Below, in pieces: positions 23,354 through 34,700 of a DNA stretch of 64,000 nucleotides. Each line of letters opens with the position of its first letter. The stretch's first letter is position 1. The stretch comes from Adineta ricciae (Eukaryota; Rotifera; Eurotatoria; Adinetida; Adinetidae). The stretch covers positions 1 to 64,000 of the forward strand of contig CAJNOJ010000453.1 in NCBI GenBank assembly GCA_905250025.1, written 5' to 3'. Both the position numbers and the translations under genes were made by a program. The notes under the pieces were generated by a model. The model was not told the DNA's origin. It was given only the letters and a program-made list of their open reading frames with translations, and ran no database searches.

Positions 23354-24117
23354 GAAAATGTTTATCTTCAAGAAAACCTGACAAGGCAATGTCGATGATT
23401 TTTGACTTGACACTCGAAAACGAGTCAATCAAAGAACGGTAAGAAACGCGACGATTTGGAACAGATGTACTTGTTTGACAATCTCCGATAGATCAATGAT
23501 GTATATTTCTTCTTATATCATATGGAGAAAACGAACGATGAATGTATAAAAAGTTATTATCATTGACACATATGTGATGTACATAGACAGAACGAAAGAA
23601 AAACGATGTATGTATACCACCGTTATTGAACTAGTCAAACGCTTGGATATTCATTGACGAATATCGAGGTGACGACAGTGTCATACCTCGATCATATACA
23701 CACGTGGGTGGATATCAAATATCAAAGAGAAAGAGAAAAAAATATATCACCGAGAATTTAGGTCATGATGAGAAAGACGATTGTATTAGCTTTTCTCATG
23801 AAAACTGAAACGCATATGCGTAGATAAATAACCTGATCAAACTTGTGTTACGAAAAATATTTTACTAAAAGATTAATTAATAAATTTGGCAAATATTTTT
23901 CTCCTGAAAAACGACTTTACTGGTTGACTGAAGTGTTTGACTTTGTATTTGACGTTCAGATTATATGTTGAGCAAATAAACAGGTATTAAGTTTTGTTTT
24001 ATCATAAGAGATGACTTTCAACCAATTATATATAAAACAATTTAACACGTACTTGTGCGTATTTCATCGAGGGAAAAGCTATTCCAAATTCTTTAACAGA
24101 ATATCAACATTGAAATA
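23354..24117. other. Divergent intergenic region
   Basis: Counterpart of 10202-10974 with small indels. I see no gene. It lies between divergent starts and presumably carries two promoters. Confidence 0.55.
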
Positions 24118-25385
24118 ATGCGTATGTATTCATTGAGATAAATTTATATTTTTTACAAATTTCCTTCTTTTCAGATGCGACATCACCAGTCGAGGATCGC
24201 ACACATCGTATTAAGAAAACTTTCACAATCATAGGTTTGATCATCTTCATTCTCTCCTTAGCATTTCCCGCATATCTGATAAAAGTCAGCGTGACAAATC
24301 CTATCAATACAATTGTGAAAACAAATGTTACTGAAAATCATTCTCAAACGGCTCATGTTATTACGCCTAGTTTGGTAACATATTCGCAATTGCAAACATC
24401 TTATCCAGAAACAATTCAATGTTCATGTACTCAAACAAAAATTAGCTATTCAAGTTTTGTTGGTATTAGTCACAGACTTCATGAGATTTGCAGCAGTGAA
24501 CTTATTTCTCAAGAATGGATTTCTTATCTTTCATCTAACCAATTTCCAGTTTTATCCAATGATTTTCGAGTAATAAGTCCAATGTTATTTGAAGCATTAC
24601 GTTCACTTTGTGAATTCAGTCAACAGACAGTTCATCACAATATAATGCAGTTTTTATCTAATGAATATGTATCCACAAGTGTCACACCTGCGAATTTACT
24701 TAATGTACAAATACAAACACGACTCGAGCAACTTCGATCCACAATGTCTGAGAGTTTTTCGTTAACATTTTCAATGATTCGTGAAACAATTCAAGCCAAT
24801 GCTTTATTTTCTGGCTTAGGAACAAATTTCCAGTTGTCAGTAGAGAATAACAATGTATCCACCGTTCCATTCTTGTATAACGGATGTAATTGTGCATTGT
24901 CATCGAAATGTATTACTCCAGCTGCGATCTATAATTCTATAAATAGTGAGATTTTATTCATAGTTCCGGGTTTTTACAAGGGTTGTTATGTTATGGAATC
25001 GTTACTTCAATCGGATCTTCGATGTTTCTATAATCAAACTTGTTTAGATAAATTATCAAGTTATTACAGTTTACCAACAAAATTTCATCTGTTAAACAAA
25101 ACAAATTTAAACATGTTTTCTATCAATTCGACTATCGCTGATCTTCTGCGCCGTTTGATGATTGAAGAGCAAGAAACGATACTCTCTTATAAAGATTATT
25201 ATCATCAATGTAGCCCATCAGCATGTACCTATAGTTTTCAAGAGCCGTATATGTATGAAAAAGTGGAAATAGTTCGAGCAGAAATTCATTTAGTACATCT
25301 GATTGGTACTGTTATCGGAATTATCGGTGGTACAATCGCAATTTTACATATTCTCATGTCAACTTTAATCAAACTGATGATTTAA
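24118..25385 (+). CDS. Two-TM Cys-rich surface protein of a rotifer family, allele 2
   Basis: Predicted join(24118..24121,24175..25385), 404 aa, again with a four-base first coding exon (ATGC) and a 53-bp intron, although the intron interior has diverged. Cysteines and both membrane segments are kept. Substitutions concentrate in the ectodomain (for example CSCTQTKISYSSFVGISHRL against CSCTQTSISYSSFLGIRHKL), as expected of a surface protein. Confidence 0.7.
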
Positions 25386-25976
25386 TCACTTTTTTTCCAT
25401 GGAACTTTTTCTAAGTTTGCCATTTGAACTTGTATTTTTCTTTTTCTGTATCTGAATCGAAATCTCGTACAATACTATACGTACAGAATTTCGGATGATA
25501 TTCTTCAAAATATTATTCATATAAACATAATGAATTTTCAGTTGGTTTAGTAAATAGATATGACGAAATTACTTTAAATGATCTCTCGGATTAGATTTAA
25601 GATCAGTTTTTCAAGAAGGGAATTCTGTTAAACTATTGTTCAATGTTTGTGCTGTTAATTGACATGAAATTATGAATAGAAGATTTTTATGTCAAAAGTC
25701 GATTCATTGTTGAGTGACAAAATCCGATGAACAAATTTAATGAAATCTCGGAGAAAATTGAAGACATTGTTTATATCTAATGGAAATTCCACTACATGAA
25801 CAAGTTAATAAACTTGAATAGTTATTGTATAATTGTTCATAATGAGTTCTATTGACGAAATGTTTCTGTATTTGTCGTTTGACTTCGAAAAACATTTAAA
25901 TGGATGATTTTGGTTTTCTTAAACCGATAAATTCGATTCCATTGTGAACGAATTAAAAACGAACTGAAAGTAATGA
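25386..25976. other. Intergenic with an allele-specific ~360-bp segment
   Basis: Compared with the other version, about 360 bp (roughly 25410-25770) are present here only. The other version has about 90 bp (near 12350-12440) that are absent here. I see no open frame or terminal repeats in either insertion. Confidence 0.5.
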
Positions 25977-26490
25977 TTATGCTATCAGATATCTACATAC
26001 TCTCACCTTATTTGTTATTTTCTTTTGTGTCGAATCAATTCGATGAGATTTGATTAATTTGATATATGATTTTTTGAAATAACATTCCGTTGTTGATAAA
26101 AGTAATGAATCGATCATATGGCAACTGAGATAAATTCCTGGAATATAAATCCATGATGATTTTCGACAAAGCGGACCAATTGCACAAGAACAGTTCCATA
26201 TTAATCGTGATTGATTTGATCTTAATAAAATTTTCAAATAAAGAAAAAGTTCTTCGTTTGTATGTGTTAACGAAGGAATTGATTTGTATGTCAAATGAAA
26301 GTATTTCGAGAAGTTTATTGGTGATTATGATGAAAATCTAATTGAAAATAGAAACTGATATTTCGTGAACATAAATAATCGATCCATTGTTAAGTAACGA
26401 AATTCGATGAACAAACGGGATAATATGAGATTGTTATATTGACGAATTGTTCACATGAACAATCTAAATTTTTGCCTAATTTCATTTCGT
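25977..26490 (-). pseudogene. Truncated relative of the Cys-rich surface protein, allele 2
   Basis: Shows WNCSCAIGPLCRKSSW followed by IPGIYLSCHMIDSLLLST, matching the remnant at 12567-13011. The N-terminal CSCEQ piece is further eroded here, being visible only as LDCSCEQ near 26450-26470. The stretch between has lost part of the coil-like segment. It is clearly non-functional in both versions. Confidence 0.6.
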
Positions 26491-26714
26491 TTCAAATAAG
26501 GATCGTTGTTTTCAGTATTGAACAAATTCAATTATGCTAAATCGACGAGAGATGATATTCTCAAATGCATATATTCTATAAACCTTCAGTTGATAAGATT
26601 TGTTATCTATGTTGTTACCGTCCTCTAGGTTGAGAGAAACTATCTATTCTCTTTTGGTTAGTGAGTGTTATTCATATTTATTTGGAAGAGTAGAAAAGAA
26701 AAGAACAAGGAAGT

Positions 26715-28460
26715 TTATGTTTTCACACTGGTTTGCTTTTGTTCCTGTGTTTGTTGATTTCGTAGAAAATTTAAGCTAATTAAATCCTGTTTACAACCCG
26801 TATGACTTGCAAATGGAGAAGATTTTGGTCGAACAAGTAATTGAGATATTCCTCCCTAAAAAATTCACATTCAAATTTGAGAAAATAAGAACAAAAAAAT
26901 GACAAACTTGTTGATGCATATTCGAACGAAGATCGTTGGGTATATTAGAACTCACACCACTACAATCGGGATGTACAGGACTACTTGGTGAATGTGCAAA
27001 TGGAGGTTTGTCTTTTCCAATGAAATTAAATGCCGAAAGACGCGAACGATTTCTATTGAAATAAAACGTTTTTCCTCGAACACCAACTGAATAATTTCAT
27101 ACTTAAAACTACTTCCTGAAAGACTTGAGACATCTGATACGCCACCATTCGACTTCGATTGGACGAACAAAATATCACCTACAAAACACAAGAAGGTTTC
27201 TTCTACGCGATTTTCATGAATATTTACTTGATGATTGATCACTGTTTACTCGATATGAACTTCGTGCCCACGCAACAGCCTACGAAATAGAAAGATTTTC
27301 ATCAATAATTCTTCAGATTCGTTCTACTTGTCCGTTTGGTTTCGCTAAAATTGTGACACATTCTGGCCCGGTTTCCCATCGTCTCTGTTCTTTCCATACG
27401 AATAGATGTGGAGGTTGTGGTTCAATTTCTCTCAGTGCGCCACACCAAATCTGAATAAAAAACCTTTTCTCACATCTTCTCACTCTTCGTTCTCAATTTA
27501 CCGTGACAGTTTGTCCAGCTCGAATAACAGTATTATACGGAAATCGGAATCGACACACCGGTGTACAGGCGAGATTTTGTTGAAGAAAATGTCCACCGAG
27601 ATCATAATCATCCGAATTTGAGATATTTAATAATCGAAGATATTCACCATTCATTGGTTCGATTTCATGAATTCGAATATTTGATAATGTACTAAACTCA
27701 ATCGATGAGAATTTGAAGAAAATCCATGAAGGAATCTTACTTTCCCATTTTGTAGCCAATCGTTGGTTTGTTGGTGATTTCTTTATGATGTTGTTTGAAT
27801 AAATCAGGCATTAAATCGGAATTTTCTCGTTGATATGGAATGACCGGTGTAGTAATTTCTTCAAACGCTTCAGTTGGTGGATTTTCATTGGTCGATTCTT
27901 TGTTTTCATCGAAACAAAAACTAACAGATTTGCCGGATTTGATTCTCGAATCGGATCGTTTGAGATTCGATGAACGTTTTTGTAAAGAAGAATTCGGACG
28001 AGGATCAGTTGTCGTAACTGACATTGTCGATGATGAATAAAGTGATGGTGGATCAGGAGTTGATGTTGTACTTAAATTTGTTAATGATTTCGATTCGAAT
28101 GATTTGATTGACGGAGGAGATTGTTCTTCTACTAAAACTTCTTCTTCTTCTTCTTCTTCCTCCTCTTCTTCATTGTTATTCAATTGTGTTTCTTCCTCGA
28201 GAACAGTTCTATGTGATAAAAACGAACAAAAAATTGAAAGAAAAATGTCTTGAAAGTATTTACTGATCTTTGTTCAGGACTCGTTTGATTGTTGTTAGTT
28301 CTTCGAGAATATTTTCATGTGTTTTCGTTGCAATTGACATTAATTGTTGTAGTTGTTCATGTGTTGATCTAACAGTGAGAAGTTTCTGTTCGAGATTATG
28401 AACGAAATGAATTAAACGTTGAATTGAACTCGGATCGAGAGTCGTTTCTTTCACATCCAT
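26715..28460 (-). CDS. Lamin-tail-domain protein, complete
   Basis: Eight exons: complement(join(26715..26855,26908..27052,27103..27178,27228..27279,27328..27450,27502..27691,27741..28208,28264..28460)), 463 aa, all introns 48-55 bp. Residues 1-66 (start MDVKETTLDPSSIQRLI) form a short coiled coil. Then come a run of eleven Glu (one more than allele 1), a Ser/Pro-rich linker, an LTD at ~222-335, and a polar tail. Every splice phase closes correctly. LTD folds occur in lamins and in smaller metazoan proteins (LMNTD type); lacking a rod domain, this one is not a filament-forming lamin. The role is unknown; a nuclear or ciliary location would be a guess. Confidence 0.85.
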
Positions 28461-28752
28461 TTTTGTTTCGTACAAAGAAAACAAGCAAAATGTAAAATTC
28501 AAACATCTACCTTTACCATTTCGAGTGGATNTATTTTCATGTGTTTTCGTTGCAATTGACATTAATTGTTGTAGTTGTTCATGTGTTGATCTAACAGTGA
28601 GAAGTTTCTGTTCGAGATTATGAACGAAATGAATTAAACGTTGAATTGAACTTGGATCGAGAGTCGTTTCTTTCACATTCATTTTGGTTTCGTACAAAGA
28701 AAACAAGCAAAATGTAAAATTCAAACATCTACCTTTACCATTTCAAGTGGAT
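28310..28752. repeat. 221-bp overlap at the n at 28531
   Basis: 28310-28530 recurs as 28532-28752 with about four substitutions, and again as 30348-30568 without any I can see. All three cover the start of the lamin-tail gene. This is the left edge of a second bubble. Confidence 0.8.
28532..28682 (-). CDS. Lamin-tail gene first exon, alternative allele fragment
   Basis: Partial copy of the first coding exon, starting MNVKETTLDPSSIQRLI at 28682 (MDVK in the other allele). It is truncated by the n at 28531 after THEN, so it represents overlap between pieces and not an extra gene. Confidence 0.75.
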
Positions 28753-29159
28753 CAATTCTTTAACAAGAAAGAGAGAGAGAGGAGGAGAAGAAGAAAAAAG
28801 AGACGCGAACACGAGTGAAAGAAAAAGAAAAATCTCGTTTTACTTTGAAATCATTTGTTAAAATAACACTTTGCTCGTTGCTGAAAGAAAGAAATCAAAC
28901 GGTCAAAATAATGATATTGATCAATGAAGGAATGTTTCTTCAGTTGTCGTAGTTACTCAAGTGATTTTGCACAAAAAATAATTATTTCGATTCATTTATT
29001 ATTAATTCAAAATCAATTTTACATGAACAGATGGACTTCACTTTTTCACAGAATGAAAAGAAGAAGAAGAAGAAAACTATTCCAATACAACACCTTTTTT
29101 TAATATTTAGTACATTGACAACGAAATAATGTAAAGCTGAAAAATTGATCGAGATAGTT
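28753..29159. other. Intergenic, purine-rich
   Basis: Contains short GA-rich tracts (near 28760-28840) and poly-A/T stretches, probably upstream sequence of the lamin-tail gene and the 3' region of the 165-aa gene. No gene is supported. Confidence 0.5.
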
Positions 29160-29657
29160 TCAAAGTCGAAAACCTGATGAAATCAGATTCGATTCAATTT
29201 GAAGATCAATTGCAATTGTTGAAAATAAAGTCGCTTGTTCATTGTAACACAACCGATCGACAATATCACAAATGGCATTTCGTCGTCGATATCGTTTCGA
29301 TTTACAAAATTTCTGATAAATTTTATTATCTTCTCCTTTATCATCTTTGAATTCGTTCGTAAAATTCTGATATAAAATAATATTTTGAAGTAACGGACGC
29401 AGATGTGATGCTGATTTCCACCAGTCAAATTCATTTTCATTCGATGCCTGTGCGATATTCTCATTGAATTCGGGTAATAACTGATGTGGACGTAATCGAA
29501 GACATAGAGAATGAAGTGATGAGCTCAATGATGGATCGATCGACGAAATAGTTGATCCATGAGATTTCTCTTCTACTGAAACACTTCGACGTAAACAAAG
29601 TGGTTTGAGATGTTTGGGCCGAGGAGAAGAACGTCGACGATGTTCTTCACTTGCCAT
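29160..29657 (-). CDS. 165-aa protein of unknown function, alternative allele
   Basis: Single-exon ORF starting MASEEHRRRSSPRPKHLK. The N-terminal third is basic and Ser-rich. The rest has FDWWKSASHLRPLLQNIILY and a basic RYRRRNAICDIVDRLCYNEQ segment. I do not recognise it, and there is no signal peptide or membrane segment. The same ORF with about a dozen substitutions lies at 30972-31469, so it is real. It is divergent from the NHL-polycystin gene about 300 bp away. Confidence 0.65.
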   Translation of the reverse strand: MASEEHRRRSSPRPKHLKPLCLRRSVSVEEKSHGSTISSIDPSLSSSLHSLCLRLRPHQLLPEFNENIAQASNENEFDWWKSASHLRPLLQNIILYQNFTNEFKDDKGEDNKIYQKFCKSKRYRRRNAICDIVDRLCYNEQATLFSTIAIDLQIESNLISSGFRL

Positions 29658-29950
29658 TCGTTTTGCAAATGAACATTAATCTTTCTCTTTTTTTTTTATC
29701 TGGATATGTAAGAAAATAAAACAAAGGAAATGAAAGTCTATTTGGTTATTCTGATTAAATGATGTTCAAAGAAAAAGATCATGGCCTTCTTTTTTTAGAA
29801 TATCATTAACGGGAAATAAAAACAAAGTTAACTGAACAATTCTCACCTGATTTAGTCGAGTTTTAATTGAAAAACTGACTTCCTGTACTAATGACTTTCT
29901 CGTTCGTATAAAGAGACGAAGAAAATTAGATTTTGTTTACAGAGTAAACA

Positions 29951-30346
29951 ATGATTTGCAGATGGATTGTCGTTTCCTTCGTTATGCAATTTACAACCGG
30001 TAAAATCTATTTTTATCTGATTTTTATCTTGATCAGTGTTGTTATCGAATAGGAATTTCGTTCAATGAACCGAAATTTTGTGTGAATTCATCATGGAATC
30101 CATTTGGAATTTCTTTTGCCAGTAATAATACAATTTTTCAGTTTAAACCCGATCATATATTCATTGACAAAACAAATACAATTTATGTAACATCTGGTGA
30201 CCTCGATTCTGTTTTTATGTGGTCACAAGGAGATTCAAATCAAACACGAGTTCTTTCCAATAATCTCGATGCACCGAGAAGCACTTTTGTTACCGAAAAT
30301 CGTGATATCTTTGTCGATAATGGTCGAATTCGTCGAATTAATAAAT
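29951..30346 (+). CDS. NHL-polycystin gene, 5' fragment, alternative allele
   Basis: Join(29951..29999,30053..30346). Exon 1 encodes a signal peptide (MICRWIVVSFVMQFTTG), then a 53-bp intron. Exon 2 begins the secreted NHL-like propeller (CVNSSWNPFGISF; NTIYVTSGDLDSVFMW; ENRDIFVDNGRIRRIN). The n at 30347 cuts it. The same exons continue uncut at 31763 onward. Confidence 0.75.
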
Positions 30347-30347
30347 N

Positions 30348-30498
30348 TATTTTCATGTGTTTTCGTTGCAATTGACATTAATTGTTGTAGTTGTTCATGT
30401 GTTGATCTAACAGTGAGAAGTTTCTGTTCGAGATTATGAACGAAATGAATTAAACGTTGAATTGAACTCGGATCGAGAGTCGTTTCTTTCACATCCAT
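30348..30498 (-). CDS. Lamin-tail gene first exon, repeated by overlap
   Basis: Identical to the start of the gene at 28310-28460, as far as I can see. It is present again because this piece begins 221 bp inside the previous one. It is not an additional locus. Confidence 0.75.
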
Positions 30499-30971
30499 TT
30501 TTGTTTCGTACAAAGAAAACAAGCAAAATGTAAAATTCAAACATCTACCTTTACCATTTCGAGTGGATCAATTCTTTAACAAGAGGGAGAGAGAGAAGAG
30601 AAGAAGAAGAAAAAAAGAGACGCGAACACGAGTGAAAGAAAAAGAAAAATCTCGTTTTACTTTGAAATCATTTGTTAAAATAACACTTTGCTCGTTGATG
30701 AAAGAAAGAAATCAAACGGTCAAAATAATGATATAGATCAATGAAGGAATGTTTCTTCAGTTGTCGTAGTTACTCAAGTGATTTTGCACAAAAAATAATT
30801 ATTTCAACTCATTTATTATTAATTCAAATCAATTTTACATGAACAGATGGAATTTGCTTTTTCACAGGATGAAAAGAAGAAGAAAACTATTCCAATACAA
30901 CACCTTTTTTTTTAATATTTAGCACATTGATAAAGAAATGATATAAAGCTGAAAAATTGATCGAGATAGTT

Positions 30972-31469
30972 TCAAAGTCGAAAACCTGATGAAATAAGAT
31001 TCGATTCAATTTGAAGATCAATTGCAATTGTTGAAAATAAAGTTGCTTGTTCATTGTAACACAACCGATCGACAATATCACAAATGGCATTTCGTCGTCT
31101 ATATCGTTTCGATTTACAAAATTTCTGAAAAATTTTATTATCTTCTCCTTTATCATCTTTAAATTCATTCGTAAAATTTTGATATAAAATAATCTTTTGA
31201 AGTAATGGACGTATATGTGATGCTGATTGCCACCAGTCAAATTCATTTTCATTCGATGCTTGTGCGATATTCTCATTGAATTCGGGTAATAACTGATGTG
31301 GACGTAATCGAAGACATAGACAATGAAGTGATGAGCTCAATGATGAATCGATCGAAGAAATAGTTGATCCATGAGATTTCTCTTCTACTGAAACACTTCG
31401 ACGTAAACAAAGTGGTTTGAGATGTTTAGTCGGAGGAGAAGAATGTCGACGATGTTCTTCACTTGCCAT
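30972..31469 (-). CDS. 165-aa protein of unknown function, main allele
   Basis: Same length and start as 29160-29657. Differences include RRRSSPRPKHLK/RRHSSPPTKHLK at the N-terminus and KIYQKF/KIFQKF near residue 112, while the basic central motif is constant. It is divergent to the NHL-polycystin start at 31763. Function not recognised. Confidence 0.65.
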   Translation of the reverse strand: MASEEHRRHSSPPTKHLKPLCLRRSVSVEEKSHGSTISSIDSSLSSSLHCLCLRLRPHQLLPEFNENIAQASNENEFDWWQSASHIRPLLQKIILYQNFTNEFKDDKGEDNKIFQKFCKSKRYRRRNAICDIVDRLCYNEQATLFSTIAIDLQIESNLISSGFRL

Positions 31470-31762
31470 TCGTTTTGCAAATGAACATTAATCTTTCTCT
31501 TTTTTTTTTATCTGGATATGTAAGAAAATAAAACGAAGGAAATGAAAGTCTATTTGGTTATTCTGATTAAATGATGTTCAAAGAAAAAGATCATGGCCTT
31601 CTTTTTTTAGAATATCATTAACGGGAAATAAAAACAAAGTTAACTGAATAATTCTCTGCTGATTTAGTCGAGTTTTAATTGAAAAACTTACTTCCTGTAC
31701 TAATGACTTTCTCGTTCGTATAAAGAGACGAAGAAAATTAGATTTTGTTTACAGAGTAAACA

Positions 31763-34700
31763 ATGATTTGCACATGGATTGTCATTTCCTTCGTTATGCA
31801 ATTTACAACCGGTAAAATCTATTTTCAGCTTATTTTTATCTTGATCAATGTTGTTATCGAATAGGAATTTCGTTCAATGAACCGAAATTTTGTGTGAATT
31901 CATCATGGAATCCATTTGGAATTACTTTTGCCAGTAATAATACAATTTTCCAGTTTAAGCCCGAGCATATATTCATTGACAAAACAAATACGATTTATGT
32001 AACATCTGGTGACCTTGATTCTGTTTTTATCTGGTCACAAGGAGATTCAAATCAAACACAAGTTCTTTCCAATAATCTCGATGCGCCGAGAAGCACTTTT
32101 GTTACCGAAAATCGTGATATCTTTGTCGATAATGGTCGAATTCGTCGAATTAATAAATATACATTCAATTCATCACTCAATCCTTTCATAATTACTGTTC
32201 TTGGACAATGTACTGGATTATTTATTGATCATAATAATACTATCTACTGTTCTTTGAATAGTTTTCATCAAGTAGTCTCGGGATTTCTCGTGTCTGGAAT
32301 GAATCTTTCGAGAATTATAGCAGGAAATGGAACACAAGGATGAACATCGGATTTACTTAAATATCCAAATGGAATTTACGTCGATAAGAATTTCACGTTA
32401 TACGTCGCTGATTCGGGAAATCATCGAATACAAAGATTTGATCAAGGACAAACAAATGGAATAACTTTTGTTGGAATTGGAGGAATTTATTCTTTTAATC
32501 TTCAAGGTCCTCTCGGAATCGCTTTTGATGGATATGGAAATTTGTTTATTGTCGAACGAACTGCCAGTCGAGTAGTAGCAACTAGTCCCAATGGTGTCTG
32601 GTGTGTAATTCGATGCTCATCATCAACTGGATCAGGATCGAATCAATTGTATTATCCATCAAGTCTTACTTTTGACAACTTAGGAAATCTTTATGTGGTC
32701 GATAATGGAAATAATCGAGTACAAAAATTCTTCATCAATCCAAATTCTTGTGGTAAGATGAACAATCTGTGATTTTAATCAACAATTTCATATCTGTTTA
32801 GTTGAATTAACAACAACTTCAGTATTCGAGTCAACTGGTGAGTGATCGAAGTAGATTTTTCAGTGCAACGATACATTTATATTTTGAGAACTTTGCTATT
32901 TTAAATTCTAATAGTACAAGAATGTTCTCCTAACAATATATGAGTTGATTAGAAAACAACTGAATAACACATGAAGCACTCGAAATATCTTCAAATTCAT
33001 TTGAGAATATTTTCATTGCACTTAGAAAAACAATTTCCGTTGACGTAAAAAATACTGATTCCCCTCGTATATTTGTGTAGATCAATCAACATCATCTCCA
33101 TGGATGTCAACAAGTTTATTTAATAGTGCAAAAGAATCTCGATTTTCTCATTCAACTGTGATAACGTTCGAAACGACAAAAAACAATTTAACGAATTTCA
33201 ATTGTTCTATTCCAAGAATTAAATTAATACCGAATGATACATTATTAACAACACCGATCAAATTTCGTCGAAGTGATGATTTTTATCTGAACTCTATGAT
33301 TATCTTCGAATGTAATCAATCTCATCCATTCACTTCTCAATGGAAATTTTTTAATTGTGGATTGACATGTGAAAATGAATTACATTTCAATTCATCATTA
33401 ATCATCAATCGAAATGAATTGTATATTCCTAAACAAATATTTCCTTATGGAATTTATGAATTGAAATTAATAATTAATAGTTCAATATCATCATCGATTT
33501 TTATCGAAATAATTCCAACGAATATCATTGTTCATTTAATTCAATATGGAACTTCGATGATTACAATTAGTGTGGAAGATAATTTAATTTTAAATCCAGG
33601 AAAATATTCAATTGATCCCGATTCAAATCTTTTCAATTCAAATGTAAAAGAATTTTGTCATTTTATCTGATTAAAAAACATATTTTTTTTATCAATAGGA
33701 TTGGATTTATGAATATTCGTGTCAAATTGATCATAATGAAACTTTTTTAATAAATTCTTCTCAATCCTTATTATTCATTCCTCGTAATTCACTTATTCCT
33801 AACAAAACCTATGAATTCCAAGTCAAATTAACTCATTACAATTATCCCAATTTACAAGGCATTGGTTATCTTTCAATAAGAACTGAATCTCTTTCAATTC
33901 CAATGATTCTCATCTCGTATGTTTTCATTTGAAGAGAATTTTTCTCATTTGAATCGTTTTTTTTCATTAAGTTGTCTCATTCCAACAATGTGTTTCTCAA
34001 ATTTTGAATATGAATACATCAATCCCACAACTCAACTCTCACTTTTCTCCATCTGTCAAGGCAACTGTTCATCGATTCATCATATTACTTGGAAGATTTA
34101 TCAACAAATAACCGACGATACTCAATGGAAATTATTCTCTTACAATAATGAATATCAATTGAATACGAGCAATTTAACGATAGAGAAAACAATCTTTTCT
34201 GAATATCCAAATGTATCTTATTGGAGATTTGAAGTGATTTATACATTTGAAAGACGAATTAGTTCGAGTTCATTAAATTTCGTGATCAATTATCCACCGA
34301 GAAATGGTTCTTGTTCAATTAATCCTTCACATGGAACAACAAAGACTTTCTTCAAGATTATCTGTTCAGATTGGTTTGATGAAAATCTCATCACAGATTA
34401 TTCAATTTACGGTAGAGAAATCTTTTTTTCTCGTGAATAATTCCAAATCTGATGTTTTCTAGTGAATGATGACTCCGAGAAAATCATGATCGGAACAAGT
34501 TTTCTTCCGATTTTCGAAGTTTATCTACCAATTGGCTTTAATCAAACCATTCTTGTTCATATTCAAGATGAATTCAACGCAATGACAATCGTCAAACTAT
34601 GTTCTATTCAAGTCATTCCAGATTCGAATGAAATCAGTGAATTTGTTGATTGGTCTGTTCGATTATTAACAAGTGGAAATCAAAATCTTATCACACAAAT

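Larger units (their letters stand above)
14882..28530. repeat. Allelic version 2 of the ~13 kb locus
   Basis: Collinear with 1747-14880 and continuing past its end. Its first 221 bp match 1525-1745 and its last 221 bp (28310-28530) match 30348-30568 exactly as far as I can see. This version therefore connects cleanly to the pieces on both sides, while 1747-14880 looks like the alternative arm. Confidence 0.75.

Noticed and set aside
1747-28530. Genuine 13-kb tandem duplication
   Set aside because: The join at 14881 cuts an exon and jumps back to the locus start at an n, and the 221-bp overlaps recur at other joins. Allelic redundancy from assembly explains this better.
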